A DNA stretch of 64,000 nucleotides from Ascidiaceihabitans sp. (GCA_028825475.1 JAPKAB010000010.1:23515-87514), one strand, 5' to 3'. Counted from the stretch's first letter, positions 54,793-63,902 are shown. The notes: generated from the sequence alone by a model not told the origin. Translations and numbers: made by a program.

Positions 54793-55546
54793 CGATGATA
54801 TAATAGCCTGCGCTGGCTTGGTTGAACGGGGCGATCCGGATCGCTTTCGCACTGTGATGGCAGCCCCATTGGCTGCGCGTCCTGTGATGTTTACGCTTTA
54901 TGCCCTGAACGTCGAAGTGGCACGTGCGCCTTGGGTGACCAAAGAGGCGATGATTGCCGAGATGCGTCTGCAATGGTGGCGCGATGTTTTGGAAGAAATC
55001 AGTCTGGGCAAAGCACCGCGCAGACATGAGGTGGCAACACCCTTGTCCAAAATTCTCACGCCCGGCGATGCCAAGATGTTAGATCAGCTGGTGGCGATAA
55101 GGCGTTGGGATATCTACAAAGATGCGTTTGAGGATGCAGATCACTTTACGAATTACATCGACCAAACAGCAGGGCACCTTATGGTTGCCACAGCAAGATG
55201 TTTGGGTGAATGTGACGAAGCTGTGGTGCGCGATGTGGCCTATGCGGCTGGCTTGGCCGCATGGTTCCAAGCGGTACCAAAGCTTGAAGAAGAAAAACGC
55301 ATTCCAATGGTCGATGGACGCGCAGAAGCGATCCAAGAGTTGGCGCAATCTGGCCTTGACCGCCTGACCAAGGCGCGCAAATCGCGCAGCGCCGTGTCCA
55401 AGGCATCGCGCCCTGCTTTGTGGTCAGCGCTATCTGCGCGAAAAGTGCTGCAACAAGTAATCACTGATCCCTACATCGTGGCAGAGGATGCCATACGCCC
55501 TGTTCAGGGCAACCTTGCATGGGCTGCCGTCACAGGGCGCTGGTAA
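54782..55546 (+). CDS. squalene/phytoene synthase-family protein (NDUFAF6-like)
   Basis: A protein of about 254 residues with the trans-prenyltransferase helical fold. Seen are ARPVMFTLYALNVEVARAP, EMRLQWWRDVLEEIS (the E/D-rich first region in weak form) and TAGHLMVATARCLGE. The two DxxxD motifs of true squalene/phytoene synthases are incomplete, so it may be the non-catalytic NDUFAF6-like group, linked to complex I assembly in eukaryotes. GTG at 54782 with GAGG upstream is the start; the frame from 54731 overlaps the hydrolase too far. No carotenoid genes are nearby. It ends one base before the convergent MFS gene. Confidence 0.8.
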   Translation: MEFNDDIIACAGLVERGDPDRFRTVMAAPLAARPVMFTLYALNVEVARAPWVTKEAMIAEMRLQWWRDVLEEISLGKAPRRHEVATPLSKILTPGDAKMLDQLVAIRRWDIYKDAFEDADHFTNYIDQTAGHLMVATARCLGECDEAVVRDVAYAAGLAAWFQAVPKLEEEKRIPMVDGRAEAIQELAQSGLDRLTKARKSRSAVSKASRPALWSALSARKVLQQVITDPYIVAEDAIRPVQGNLAWAAVTGRW

Positions 55547-55547
55547 C

Positions 55548-56777
55548 TTAGGACGCGGGCTTTTCTTCAGGCCGCGTCACCAACCAGATCAATGCACCGG
55601 CGGCTAGGACCAAGAATGGCGCCATTGCATAGTTCACCGAAGCCCATCCTTGGACCGGACTGCCACCAGAACAATTCATCAAGCCGCCAGAGGCAAGCGA
55701 CGCGATCGTGACGCCACCAAAGACCAACAAATCATTCAGGCCCTGCATGCGTCCACGCTCGTGAACTGTATGTGCACCTGCCAACATGGATGTGGCCCCG
55801 ATAAAGCCAAAGTTCCAGCCAATGCCCAGCAATATCAATGCGATAAAGAAGTTGGGCAGGGCCACGCCGCTCAGCGCAACGATGCCAGCACTGCCAAGGA
55901 TCGCAATGCCCAGCCCCATGATCTTTTCAACGCCAAAGCGTGCGATCAGGTGACCGGTAAAGAAGGATGGAATGAACATCGCCAAAACGTGGCCCGTGAC
56001 CACATCCGCGGCTGTTCCCTTGGTGAACCCACAGCCCACAACGGCCAAAGGCGTTGATGTCATGACCAAGTTCATCAAGGCATAAGAAACCATTGCGCAG
56101 ATCACTGCGACCGCGATCCGCGGTGTTTTGATCAGCTCCCAACGGGTACGCCCTTTTGGGGTGTCGGCAGTTGGGGCCTCAGGTTTGGGCATATCGACAA
56201 ATAGAAATAGGGCTGATCCTACGACATTGATGACGATCACCGCCAAATATGTCCCAAGGAAAGGGACCACCATCGCGTCAGAGGTGACTTTAAACAGTTG
56301 CGGGCCAAGCACGGCAGCAACAAGCCCACCTGCCATAACGTATGAAATCGCCTTGGGACGGAACGCATCGGACGCGGAATCTGCCGCAGCAAAGCGATAA
56401 AAGCCCTGCGCAGACATGTAGACGCCGGTAAAGAAGCTCCCCAGCAAGAATAATGGGAAACTGCTGACGTATAATGCGTAGGCACAAACGGCTGCACCAA
56501 TAGCTCCACCCAACGTTCCCAACCAAAAGCCAACGCGACGGCCATAGTTTTGCATGATCGCTGAAACGGGCGTGGCAGACAGCATTGATCCCAGCACGAT
56601 CATCGAAATCGGCAATGTCGCAAAGCAAACGTTTGACGCCAGCGATTGTCCCGCCAATCCACCAATCGTGAAAATGAGCGGCATCTGCGCGCCCAAAATT
56701 GCTTGGGCCAAAACCAAAACGGTGACGTTGCGAACGGCACGTTTGTGCGAAACGGGATCTGAATTTAAATCTGTCAT
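55548..56777 (-). CDS. MFS transporter
   Basis: A 409-residue protein with 12 hydrophobic segments. The loop QNYGRRVGFWLGTLGGA between TM2 and TM3 is a degenerate MFS signature. TM7-8 read AVICAMVSYALMNLVMTSTPL, and the GGSPVQGW loop near the C-terminus is distinctive. I recall similar proteins in alphaproteobacteria as uncharacterised MFS members; a riboflavin transporter (RfnT-like) role has been proposed for some related ones but I cannot confirm it. Divergent from cobK with about 60 bases between. Confidence 0.82.
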   Translation of the reverse strand: MTDLNSDPVSHKRAVRNVTVLVLAQAILGAQMPLIFTIGGLAGQSLASNVCFATLPISMIVLGSMLSATPVSAIMQNYGRRVGFWLGTLGGAIGAAVCAYALYVSSFPLFLLGSFFTGVYMSAQGFYRFAAADSASDAFRPKAISYVMAGGLVAAVLGPQLFKVTSDAMVVPFLGTYLAVIVINVVGSALFLFVDMPKPEAPTADTPKGRTRWELIKTPRIAVAVICAMVSYALMNLVMTSTPLAVVGCGFTKGTAADVVTGHVLAMFIPSFFTGHLIARFGVEKIMGLGIAILGSAGIVALSGVALPNFFIALILLGIGWNFGFIGATSMLAGAHTVHERGRMQGLNDLLVFGGVTIASLASGGLMNCSGGSPVQGWASVNYAMAPFLVLAAGALIWLVTRPEEKPAS

Positions 56778-56839
56778 GAATCCGCGATAGCCCTTAGGTT
56801 GAACATGGGCAATAGGCCCTTGGTCTAACGCTAGGTAAA

Positions 56840-57574
56840 ATGATGAAACTGCTATTGATTGCGGGAATGGGGGAAAGCGTCGCTTTGGCGCGTGAACTCT
56901 CTGTAATTGAAGGGCACGAAGTCATTTGTGTGACCGAAGGGCGCGCAGTCGCCCGCGCCGAACCACCTGCAAAAATATATGACGGTACATTTGAATCCGA
57001 TGCGGATTTTGCCGGATACGTAGCCTTTGAGCGGTTTGACATGGTTGTGGATGCCGCCCATCCGTTTGAGGCCCGCCTTGGCACCATCGCACGCGGTTTG
57101 GCACTGCCTTACCTGCGCGTCACACGCCAAGAATGGACGCCCAAGCAGAATGAAGACTGGATTAACGTTGCCTCTATGAAAGAGGCTGTGGTTGCCGTCC
57201 CGAAGGCCGCGCGCATTTTCCTTGCCACAGGGCGGGGCAGTGTTCATGCGTTTCAGGATCGCGCCGATGCCTACGTCATGTGTCGTCAGCTCGAACAACA
57301 TGACCGTGCCTTTCCCCTAGAAAATGGCGAATACATATTTGGCGAAGGTCCGTTTTCAGTGACCGCAGAAATGCAAACACTTCAATCCCTTAAGGTCGAT
57401 TGCCTGATCCTGCGCAATTCAGGCAGCGTTCAGGGACGCAGCAAAGTCGATGCGGCTGGTAACCTTGGGATAAAGGTTATTATGATCCAAAAAACCGATA
57501 TGGGCTTGCCCCATTCACAAACGGCAACGTTCAAAGATGTCGCAAAACGGGTGGCTGACTATGCGGATCATTGA
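56840..57574 (+). CDS. cobK: precorrin-6A reductase
   Basis: Reduces precorrin-6A to dihydro-precorrin-6 (precorrin-6B) in aerobic cobalamin synthesis. 244 residues. It begins LLLIAGMGESVALARELS (NAD(P)H-binding loop) and contains VVDAAHPFEARLG, the family's central motif, LPYLRVTRQEW, and LFLATGRGS-like IFLATGRGSVHAF. No other cob gene is in the window, so it is separated from the main pathway cluster. It overlaps the glycosylase gene at its end by 14 bases. Confidence 0.9.
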   Translation: MMKLLLIAGMGESVALARELSVIEGHEVICVTEGRAVARAEPPAKIYDGTFESDADFAGYVAFERFDMVVDAAHPFEARLGTIARGLALPYLRVTRQEWTPKQNEDWINVASMKEAVVAVPKAARIFLATGRGSVHAFQDRADAYVMCRQLEQHDRAFPLENGEYIFGEGPFSVTAEMQTLQSLKVDCLILRNSGSVQGRSKVDAAGNLGIKVIMIQKTDMGLPHSQTATFKDVAKRVADYADH

Positions 57575-58181
57575 AACAGACGCGGATGTGATTGAGGGCG
57601 CTGCGTGGCTTGCCGCACACGATGAACGCCTTGCTTATGCGTTGTCCCAAACGGGGACACTGCCGCTGCGCCGCCGACCTGATGGTTTTGCCCAATTGCT
57701 CAGTGCGATCATTTCACAGCAAGTGTCTGTCGCCTCTGCCGCCGCCATCTGGAAACGGATGGAAGATGCAGGTTTAACGACTGAAGCCGCAGTACTGGCC
57801 GCGGGCGAGGATGGTTTGCGCGGCGCCGGGCTAAGCCGCCAAAAGATTGCGTATTCCCAAGCCCTCGCAGAAGCGCAGATTGACTATGATGCATTGCGCA
57901 TTGCGCCAGATGCAGATGTTATGACGACCCTAACGGCTGTAAAAGGCATTGGGATTTGGACGGCTGAAATCTATGCGATGTTCTCACTTGGGCGCTGCGA
58001 TGTCTTTGCGCCGGGTGATTTAGCGCTGCAAGTCGCGGCCCAAGATCTCTATGGGTTGTCGGAACGACCAAAGGAAAAAGAGCTGCGGCAGATGTCGCTG
58101 GACTGGACCCCATGGCGGTCGGTTGCAGCGCGGCTGTTGTTTGCGTACTACCACATTGCAAAGGGCAGGGAAGGTATCTGA
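57561..58181 (+). CDS. DNA-3-methyladenine glycosylase II-like (HhH-GPD)
   Basis: A base-excision repair glycosylase of 206 residues. The helix-hairpin-helix is LTAVKGIGIWTAEIYAMF, followed by the catalytic aspartate D153 in FAPGDLALQ. The N-terminal region FAQLLSAIISQQVSVASAAAIW is typical of AlkA-like glycosylases that remove alkylated purines. It lacks the cysteine-rich cluster of Nth/MutY. Start at 57561 (MRIIETD) overlaps the cobK end; its stop overlaps the next ATG as TGATG. Confidence 0.9.
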   Translation: MRIIETDADVIEGAAWLAAHDERLAYALSQTGTLPLRRRPDGFAQLLSAIISQQVSVASAAAIWKRMEDAGLTTEAAVLAAGEDGLRGAGLSRQKIAYSQALAEAQIDYDALRIAPDADVMTTLTAVKGIGIWTAEIYAMFSLGRCDVFAPGDLALQVAAQDLYGLSERPKEKELRQMSLDWTPWRSVAARLLFAYYHIAKGREGI

Positions 58182-58846
58182 TGACACGAGTATTGAATGC
58201 AGAGCGGCGCGAGCCAGTTTCGGGCGAAACACGATCCGTTGTTGTGTTTGTGCACGGCTACGGAGCCAACGGCGCAGACCTTTTGGGGTTGGCTGATCCA
58301 CTGAGCGAGCACCTTCCAGATACCTTGTTCATCGCACCTGATGCGCCTGAAATGATCCCAGGTATGCCAAACGGATACCAATGGTTCCCGATCCCCTACA
58401 TCGACGGCTCATCTGAGGAAGAATCAGAACGTGGCATGGACTCCGCGGTTGAGGATTTTAATTCCTTCTTGGATGCCCTGATGGTCGATGAAGATGTTCT
58501 TCCTGAACAGGTTGTTCTGTTCGGCTTCTCTCAAGGGGCCATGATGAGCCTGCACATCGCGCCGCGCCGCGAAGATGAAATTGCAGGCGTTGTTGCCATT
58601 GCAGGGCGTCTGTTGCGTCCAGATTTGTTGGCTGACGAAGTAGTGGGCCGCCCACCAATCTTGTTGGTCCACGGCGATCAAGACGATGTTGTACCACCGC
58701 AATCCCTTCAATTGGCAGCCGAAGCCTTGCAAGAAGCGGGCTGGAAAGACGTCTTTGCCCACGTGATGAAGGGAACCGCCCACGGGATCGCACCTGATGG
58801 TCTATCTGTCTCATTAGCCTTTATGCGTGACAAACTAGGGCTCTAA
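58181..58846 (+). CDS. carboxylesterase/phospholipase-type alpha/beta hydrolase
   Basis: A 221-residue serine esterase. VVFVHGYGANGADLLGLADPL forms the oxyanion region, S117 is in LFGFSQGAMMSLH, HGDQDDVVPPQ has the acid and GTAHGIAPDG the histidine. It belongs to the phospholipase/carboxylesterase family (Abhydrolase_2) and acts on short-chain esters in the cytosol; the natural substrate is unknown. The TGATG overlap with the glycosylase gene implies co-translation. The gene is followed by about 150 bases without a clear terminator. Confidence 0.9.
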   Translation: MTRVLNAERREPVSGETRSVVVFVHGYGANGADLLGLADPLSEHLPDTLFIAPDAPEMIPGMPNGYQWFPIPYIDGSSEEESERGMDSAVEDFNSFLDALMVDEDVLPEQVVLFGFSQGAMMSLHIAPRREDEIAGVVAIAGRLLRPDLLADEVVGRPPILLVHGDQDDVVPPQSLQLAAEALQEAGWKDVFAHVMKGTAHGIAPDGLSVSLAFMRDKLGL

Positions 58847-58999
58847 TCCGTCACCATAGCGTTACAAACTTAGCCTAATTCATACACGAGATGTTGTGGG
58901 GCAGCTTGGGGTTGCAAGCTGTCGACCACGATATATAGTCAAAGGTGCAGGATCAGGGATCCGTCCCTTAGATTGCTGTTAGACGCAGTTTGGGTAAGG

Positions 59000-59620
59000 A
59001 TGGCACGCAATATGGCCAATGACTTTGGCAGTACTCTTAACAATGACGTTCGTGCAGATTTGCTGCGCGGTTCTGGCGCGATGAGCAAACATCCCGCGTT
59101 GGTGCTGAATGCGGACTATCGACCGCTCAGTTATTATCCACTGTCTTTGTGGACATGGCAGGACGCGGTCAAAGCCGCGTGGCTGGACAGGGTCGATATC
59201 GTGGCCGAATACGACGACGTGGTCCATTCCCCAAGCACGGTGATCAGAATACCGTCTGTTGTTGTCCTAAAAGATTATATCAAACCTCAAAAGCGCGTGG
59301 GCTTCACGCGCTTTAATTTATTCTTGAGGGACGAATTCAGATGCCAGTATTGTGGAAAGAGTGGTGAACTTACCTTTGACCACGTCGTTCCACGTGCCTC
59401 TGGCGGCGTGACCAGCTGGCAAAACGTTGTTGCGGCGTGTAGCCCGTGCAATCTGCGCAAAGGCTGTAAATCGCTTCACCACACTGGAATGAACCTTAGA
59501 AAACCACCGCGCCAACCTGCTGCGGAGGAATTGCGCAACATGGGCCGCAAATTCCCACCCAACCATCTGCACGACAGCTGGATGGACTTTTTGTATTGGG
59601 ATGCAGAGCTAGAGGCGTAA
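59000..59620 (+). CDS. HNH endonuclease-family protein (chromosomal type)
   Basis: A protein of about 206 residues. PALVLNADYRPLSYYPLSLW at the N-terminus is a well-conserved region in alphaproteobacterial HNH proteins. The HNH core has zinc cysteines CQYCGKSG, the central FDHVVPRASGG and CSPCNLRKGCK. It is a cellular HNH protein of unclear role, perhaps in repair or defence; not an intron-type enzyme. The start is uncertain: ATG at 59000 has AAGG directly abutting it, ATG at 59012 has it 12 bases away, and the TTG at 58973 is less likely. Confidence 0.85.
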   Translation: MARNMANDFGSTLNNDVRADLLRGSGAMSKHPALVLNADYRPLSYYPLSLWTWQDAVKAAWLDRVDIVAEYDDVVHSPSTVIRIPSVVVLKDYIKPQKRVGFTRFNLFLRDEFRCQYCGKSGELTFDHVVPRASGGVTSWQNVVAACSPCNLRKGCKSLHHTGMNLRKPPRQPAAEELRNMGRKFPPNHLHDSWMDFLYWDAELEA

Positions 59621-59681
59621 TAGGGGGAGTTGAGGTCAACTTATCAGGGCTTATGCGCGATAATCGCCCACAGAAAATATG

Positions 59682-59704
59682 CCGTTCAACAAACGGTGGT
59701 TTTT
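59682..59704 (+). terminator. weak terminator-like hairpin between convergent HNH genes
   Basis: CCGTT (59682-59686) and AACGG (59692-59696) form a five-base stem, followed after three bases by five T. A second pairing CCGTTCA (59682-59688) with TGAACGG (59704-59710) competes. It is weak but well placed between the HNH gene ends. Confidence 0.35.
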
Positions 59705-59711
59705 GAACGGT

Positions 59712-60026
59712 CTACCGTCCATTTGCGATCGCCCCTTTGATGACTGCCGCTACTGTGTCTTGGCCTATGCCGCGATCTTTACAGTATTTAGATTGTAGCC
59801 ACACAGACACCGATTTTTGCCCTTTGCTTGCATTACAGCCGCGACAGCAAAGGGCAATGTTTTCTCTTGTGATGATCTTAGCATCATTGATTATGTGCTC
59901 CCAGCTAGGAGCCAATTTTTTGGACACTTCATTGGTTGTGAACGGTTTTCCGCAATACACGCAAACCTTATCCCGTTCTCTAACTTCATCTTCGAGCCAT
60001 TTAGGAATATTCCACTTATTCGCCAT
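59712..60026 (-). CDS. small HNH endonuclease, possibly acquired
   Basis: A 104-residue HNH protein. CVYCGKPF, the central SWEHIINDAKIITRENIALCC and CNASKGQKS give an intact zinc/ββα-metal core. GAGGTG five bases before the ATG at 60026 fixes the start. It is short, as are phage or homing-type HNH enzymes, and its sequence is unlike the neighbouring chromosomal HNH gene, with lysine and asparagine richer composition. No phage gene is near it. It could be a remnant of an element, or a defence nuclease. Upstream (60027-60208) I see no other gene. Confidence 0.82.
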   Translation of the reverse strand: MANKWNIPKWLEDEVRERDKVCVYCGKPFTTNEVSKKLAPSWEHIINDAKIITRENIALCCRGCNASKGQKSVSVWLQSKYCKDRGIGQDTVAAVIKGAIANGR

Positions 60027-60208
60027 TGTCACCTCTAGCCTGTTGCTCAACAAATGTCCTTTTCGAGAGGGTATGCCCTCACTTCCCTTCAGGCGTGCAT
60101 CACATAAAGCCTGTTACACGATGTTCGCACTTCGTTTCAGAGCTGATAATTTCTCATAGATTGTGAGCTCAATGGGGGCCTATCTAAAAAGCAGTACCCA
60201 AGTAAACC

Positions 60209-61258
60209 TCACCCAGCCCGCTGCAACATTCCAAACAGGTCGCGTGGGTCTTCTGGATCTGCCAGCAAGTCAAGCGGATGGAACAGTTTGGTCGCTTTGA
60301 TCTGATCGCGCACATAGCGCAGGGCGCTAAAGTCCTCGATCGCGAAGCCAACACTGTCGAACAGGGTGATCTGTGCCTCTGATGTGCGACCTTTGGCTTG
60401 TCCCGTCATGACCTGCCATAGTTCAGTGACCGGATGATCCGCAGCCAATTGCTGAATTTCGCCTTCAATCCGTGTCTGTTCGGGATATTCTACAAAGATC
60501 GTTGAACGATGCAGGATCGCTTCGGCCAGTTCTGTTTTGCCCGGACAATCGCCACCAATCGCGTTGATGTGGACACCCGCACCGACCATGTTGTCGGTCA
60601 GGATCGTGGCATATGCCTTGTCAGCGGTGCATGTGGTGATGATATGGGCACCCTCAATGGCGTCTTGACCGGTTTTGCAGGCGACAATTTTCATACTAGT
60701 GCCTTGCAGGTTCGCCGCACATTTTGCGGTGGCGGCTGGATCAATGTCATACAGCCGCACCTCATCAATGCCGACGATGGCTTGCATTGCGGTGGCCTGA
60801 AATTCAGACTGTGCCCCATTGCCGATGATGGCCATGACACGTGCGCCTTTGGGGGCCAATAACTTTGCCACAACAGCCGAAGTTGCCGCGGTGCGCAGGG
60901 CAGTGAGCAAGGTCATCTCTGTCAACAACACAGGATAACCACTGGCCACATCTGCCAATAAACCAAAGGCCACGACAGTTTGCAGACCATGTTCGGTGTT
61001 TTTCGGGTGGCAATTGACGTATTTAAAACCGTAGTCCAAGCCATCCGAGGTTGGCATCAACTCCATCACGCCATCATCAGTATGACTGCCAATGCGCGGT
61101 GTTTTGTCAAAGCTCTCCCAGCGTTTAAAATCGTTCTCAATATAACCAGCAATGCCTTTCAGCATGTCATGCAGCCCAATGTGGTGGATCAGCTTCATCA
61201 TGTGGTCGACAGAAACAAAGGGAACCAGTGCTTTGTCGGAGGGGTTCAGGTTGATCAT
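60209..61258 (-). CDS. ornithine cyclodeaminase
   Basis: Converts ornithine to proline and ammonia with bound NAD+. 349 residues, mu-crystallin family. Blocks are GYPVLLTEMTLLTALRTAATSAV, MAIIGNGAQSEFQATAM (nucleotide loop) and INAIGGDCPGKTEL near the active aspartate. ATG at 61258 has AAGG upstream; the longer frame to 61297 overlaps arginase. It follows arginase on the same strand 11 bases later, so arginine to ornithine to proline is the evident route. Confidence 0.93.
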   Translation of the reverse strand: MINLNPSDKALVPFVSVDHMMKLIHHIGLHDMLKGIAGYIENDFKRWESFDKTPRIGSHTDDGVMELMPTSDGLDYGFKYVNCHPKNTEHGLQTVVAFGLLADVASGYPVLLTEMTLLTALRTAATSAVVAKLLAPKGARVMAIIGNGAQSEFQATAMQAIVGIDEVRLYDIDPAATAKCAANLQGTSMKIVACKTGQDAIEGAHIITTCTADKAYATILTDNMVGAGVHINAIGGDCPGKTELAEAILHRSTIFVEYPEQTRIEGEIQQLAADHPVTELWQVMTGQAKGRTSEAQITLFDSVGFAIEDFSALRYVRDQIKATKLFHPLDLLADPEDPRDLFGMLQRAG

Positions 61259-61268
61259 ATGAGTGTCC

Positions 61269-62192
61269 TTAATCAAAAGCGCGGGTAGGGCGGTCAAACA
61301 CTTTGCGCCCCATGGCAGAGGCGGTCAGTTCGACCATTAATTGTGCGGTGCGGCCGCGTTCATCGAGGAACGGATTGAGTTCGACCAAATCCAATGATGT
61401 CATCAACGCGCTGTCGTGCAGCATCTCCATCACCAAATGGGCTTCGCGCACTGTGGCACCGCCAGGGACAGTTGTACCAACGGCTGGGGCCACAGATGGG
61501 TCAAGGAAATCAACATCCAACGAGACATGTAGCAAGCCGTTGACGGCCTTCACATCTGCAAGGAATTGGGCCAATGGCTTTGCAATCCCTCCTTCATCAA
61601 TTGCACGCATGTCATAACCGCGGATGGCCGTGTCCTGCATATCCTCGCGTTCAGCCTGATCCACGGACCGCAGCCCAATGAGGCAGATGTTCTCATGCGG
61701 CACAGGGTGTTCAAATGTCGGGAACCCATCGAACCCTTCGCGCCCTGACAAATAGCCAACCGGGGTGCCGTGCAGGTTGCCAGAACTGGTGGTGTGGGGC
61801 GTGTGGAAATCCGTATGTGCATCGAGCCACAAGATGAACAATGGCCGGTCGACTTGTGCAGCGTGATGCGCAACGCCCAAAACCGTGCCAAGCGATAGGG
61901 CGTGATCGCCACCCATAAAGATGGGAACACTGCCTTTCATTGCGGATTGCGCGGCGTCGGCCAGTGCTTCTGTCCATGCGATGTTTTCGGGAAGGGCGTA
62001 TATCGTGTCAGACGGCGCGGCCTTGTGCGCATTGGGCGCGACATTGCCTGCGTCTTGGACGCTATGGCCTAATTCGCGCAATGCCTCCGGTAAACCGGCC
62101 GTGCGGTATGCATCTGGACCCATAAGGCATCCAGCGCGTTGCTTGCCACAATCCAGCGGGGCGCCGATGAGCGTGATATCATGTGTGTTCAT
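61269..62192 (-). CDS. rocF: arginase
   Basis: Hydrolyses arginine to ornithine and urea; a manganese enzyme of about 307 residues. Metal-site motifs are MGGDHALSLG, LDAHTDFHTP (DAHxD) and SLDVDFLDPSVAPAVGT (DxDxxDP). The start at 62192 (MNTHDIT) has GGGACC before it. Urease genes are not here. With the cyclodeaminase it is an arginine catabolic operon, next to a divergent Lrp/AsnC regulator. Confidence 0.95.
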   Translation of the reverse strand: MNTHDITLIGAPLDCGKQRAGCLMGPDAYRTAGLPEALRELGHSVQDAGNVAPNAHKAAPSDTIYALPENIAWTEALADAAQSAMKGSVPIFMGGDHALSLGTVLGVAHHAAQVDRPLFILWLDAHTDFHTPHTTSSGNLHGTPVGYLSGREGFDGFPTFEHPVPHENICLIGLRSVDQAEREDMQDTAIRGYDMRAIDEGGIAKPLAQFLADVKAVNGLLHVSLDVDFLDPSVAPAVGTTVPGGATVREAHLVMEMLHDSALMTSLDLVELNPFLDERGRTAQLMVELTASAMGRKVFDRPTRAFD

Positions 62193-62286
62193 TATTGGTC
62201 CCATTTTAGCTTTGAGAGCAATATGATGAATGAATTGGTTGCATTGCAGTCACCAAATTGACCATAACGAAACCTAATTGAACGAT

Positions 62287-62724
62287 ATGGACGAGATTAT
62301 GAACGAAACGGATACCGCCATAATTGCAGCCCTTCGCCATGACGCGCGTGCTTCACTGTCTGATTTGGCTGCACGATTGGGTGTGTCACGCACCACGGTC
62401 AGAGGGCGCATTGAGCGGTTGCGCCAAAAGGGCGAGATTGTTGGTTTTACCGTTGTGATGCGGCAGGACACATTAAGTGATCCCGTGCGTGGCCTGATGA
62501 TGATTGGTATTGAAGGGCGTGGAACAGACAAGATCATTCGCCAACTCAATGGCATGCCCGAATTGAGGGCTGTTCACTCGACCAATGGGCGTTGGGATGT
62601 AATCGTCGAAGTAGGAACAGACACACTCGAGAGCTTTGACGAGGTTTTGACCCGCATTCGCAGGCTAGATGGTATTGTCGCCAGTGAAACCAGTTTGCTG
62701 CTTACAACGCGCAAGTCGACTTAA
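62287..62724 (+). CDS. Lrp/AsnC-family regulator
   Basis: A protein of about 145 residues. AsnC-type winged HTH at about 5-60 (LSDLAARLGVSRTTVRGRIERLRQKGEI), followed by a RAM ligand domain (MPELRAVHSTNGRWDVIVEVGTDT). Lrp-type regulators adjacent to arginase and ornithine cyclodeaminase usually respond to arginine or ornithine and activate the catabolic operon; that pairing is inferred from position. Start is at ATG 62287 or 62299; a TTG at 62278 is weaker. Its stop overlaps that of convergent dsbB. Confidence 0.9.
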   Translation: MDEIMNETDTAIIAALRHDARASLSDLAARLGVSRTTVRGRIERLRQKGEIVGFTVVMRQDTLSDPVRGLMMIGIEGRGTDKIIRQLNGMPELRAVHSTNGRWDVIVEVGTDTLESFDEVLTRIRRLDGIVASETSLLLTTRKST

Positions 62725-63191
62725 CGGCGTTTAAACGCCATCAGCCAAAGACCACAGAGCACGATTGAGACGATGGCGTTCCAACCTGCCATGCTGATGC
62801 CTGCCAGTTGCCATGGAATATCATCGCAGCGCACCAAAGGGGCCGCCATGATCTGAGCCAACAGATCATCCGCACTCATGTTGTCAATTGCGCTTGAGGT
62901 GCAGCTGGTGGGACCTTCAAAGATGCCCTGTTCGACCCCTGCATGATAAACGCCAATGACGGCTGTGGTTGCTGCAGACAATGCACCGGCTAAAATGATG
63001 CCAGTGCGTAGCCACGCATTCTCAAAGCTCAGCGCAAGCGCACCTAAAACAATCGCCACCACATGTGGGTAACGCTGCCAAATGCACAGCTTGCACGGGG
63101 CCATGCCGCCGATATGTTGAAAGGCAAGGGCCCCCAACATCAATGCGGCAGAACCGAGGGCTGCTGCCATAAAATATTGTTTCTGGGTCAT
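62721..63191 (-). CDS. dsbB: disulfide bond formation protein B
   Basis: An inner-membrane quinone oxidoreductase (156 residues, four TM segments) that reoxidises DsbA. Both cysteine pairs are present: C33/C36 in MAPCKLCIWQRYPH and C97/C122 (TSCTSS and VRCDD). GGMAPCKLC is diagnostic. Start overlaps the DedA-family gene end (ATGA), so the genes are co-transcribed. No periplasmic DsbA is in the window; the CPWC protein at 6834 is cytosolic. Confidence 0.93.
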   Translation of the reverse strand: MTQKQYFMAAALGSAALMLGALAFQHIGGMAPCKLCIWQRYPHVVAIVLGALALSFENAWLRTGIILAGALSAATTAVIGVYHAGVEQGIFEGPTSCTSSAIDNMSADDLLAQIMAAPLVRCDDIPWQLAGISMAGWNAIVSIVLCGLWLMAFKRR

Positions 63192-63766
63192 AGGAACTTC
63201 ACCGCTGCAAAACCGGCGACTAAGATCACCACGAATAATGTGAACATAAGGCCTAAACGGCGCTCAATGAAATCACGAATTGGTGCGCCAAAGGTGCGCA
63301 GCAATGCCGCGACGACAAAGAAACGCAACGCGCGCGCCAATATTGAGGTCATGATGAAGGTGGCCAACGGCATTCCGGTCCAGCCAGACATGATTGTGAT
63401 GACCTTATAAGGGAAGGGGGTCACACCAGCGGTGAGGACGGCCCAGAAACCCATGTCATTAAAGCGTGTGCTGAACTCCGCCATAGAATCCGCTTTGCCA
63501 AGGCTGGCAAGGATCGGTTCGCCGATCGTTTCAAACGCCAATGCGCCAATTGCGTATCCCAACAATCCACCAAGGACCGAAGCCGCTAGGGCAACGCCCG
63601 CGATCAACCATGCGCGACGCGGCTGCGCCAAGATCATTGGAATCATGATGACGTCTGGAGGAATCGGAAAGAAAGAACTTTCGACAAATGCGACCAATGC
63701 CAGAACCCACAATGCATTTGGGTGTTCGGCCATACGAATAGTCCAGGCGTAAAGTCTTTTTAACAT
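63188..63766 (-). CDS. DedA/YqaA-family membrane protein
   Basis: A protein of about 192 residues with several hydrophobic segments. ALVAFVESSFFPIPPDVIMIPMILAQ with GALAFETIGEP and GVTPFPYKVITIMSGWTGMP form the conserved SNARE-associated/DedA domain (YqaA branch). DedA proteins are linked to membrane lipid (undecaprenyl phosphate or phospholipid) flipping. Start at ATG 63766 (MLKRLYAW), the first codon of the conserved part. Overlaps dsbB at its end. Confidence 0.88.
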   Translation of the reverse strand: MLKRLYAWTIRMAEHPNALWVLALVAFVESSFFPIPPDVIMIPMILAQPRRAWLIAGVALAASVLGGLLGYAIGALAFETIGEPILASLGKADSMAEFSTRFNDMGFWAVLTAGVTPFPYKVITIMSGWTGMPLATFIMTSILARALRFFVVAALLRTFGAPIRDFIERRLGLMFTLFVVILVAGFAAVKFL

Positions 63767-63902
63767 TTTAAATTGATCCCTCAGAACACTTATTTTTAAA
63801 GGTGTAATGCCGTGGGAAACGCACAAATGTCAAAGGGTCTTAAAAAGAGCCGAAATATGCACTTTACGCCGCTCAAAGAGCACGTTAGAGGAAGCGCATG
63901 AG

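Noticed and set aside
60123..60137. GTTC-N7-GTTT resembling the alphaproteobacterial SOS box, upstream of the small HNH gene
   Set aside because: The second half-site is GTTT rather than GTTC and it lies about 100 bases from the start; too weak to claim LexA control.
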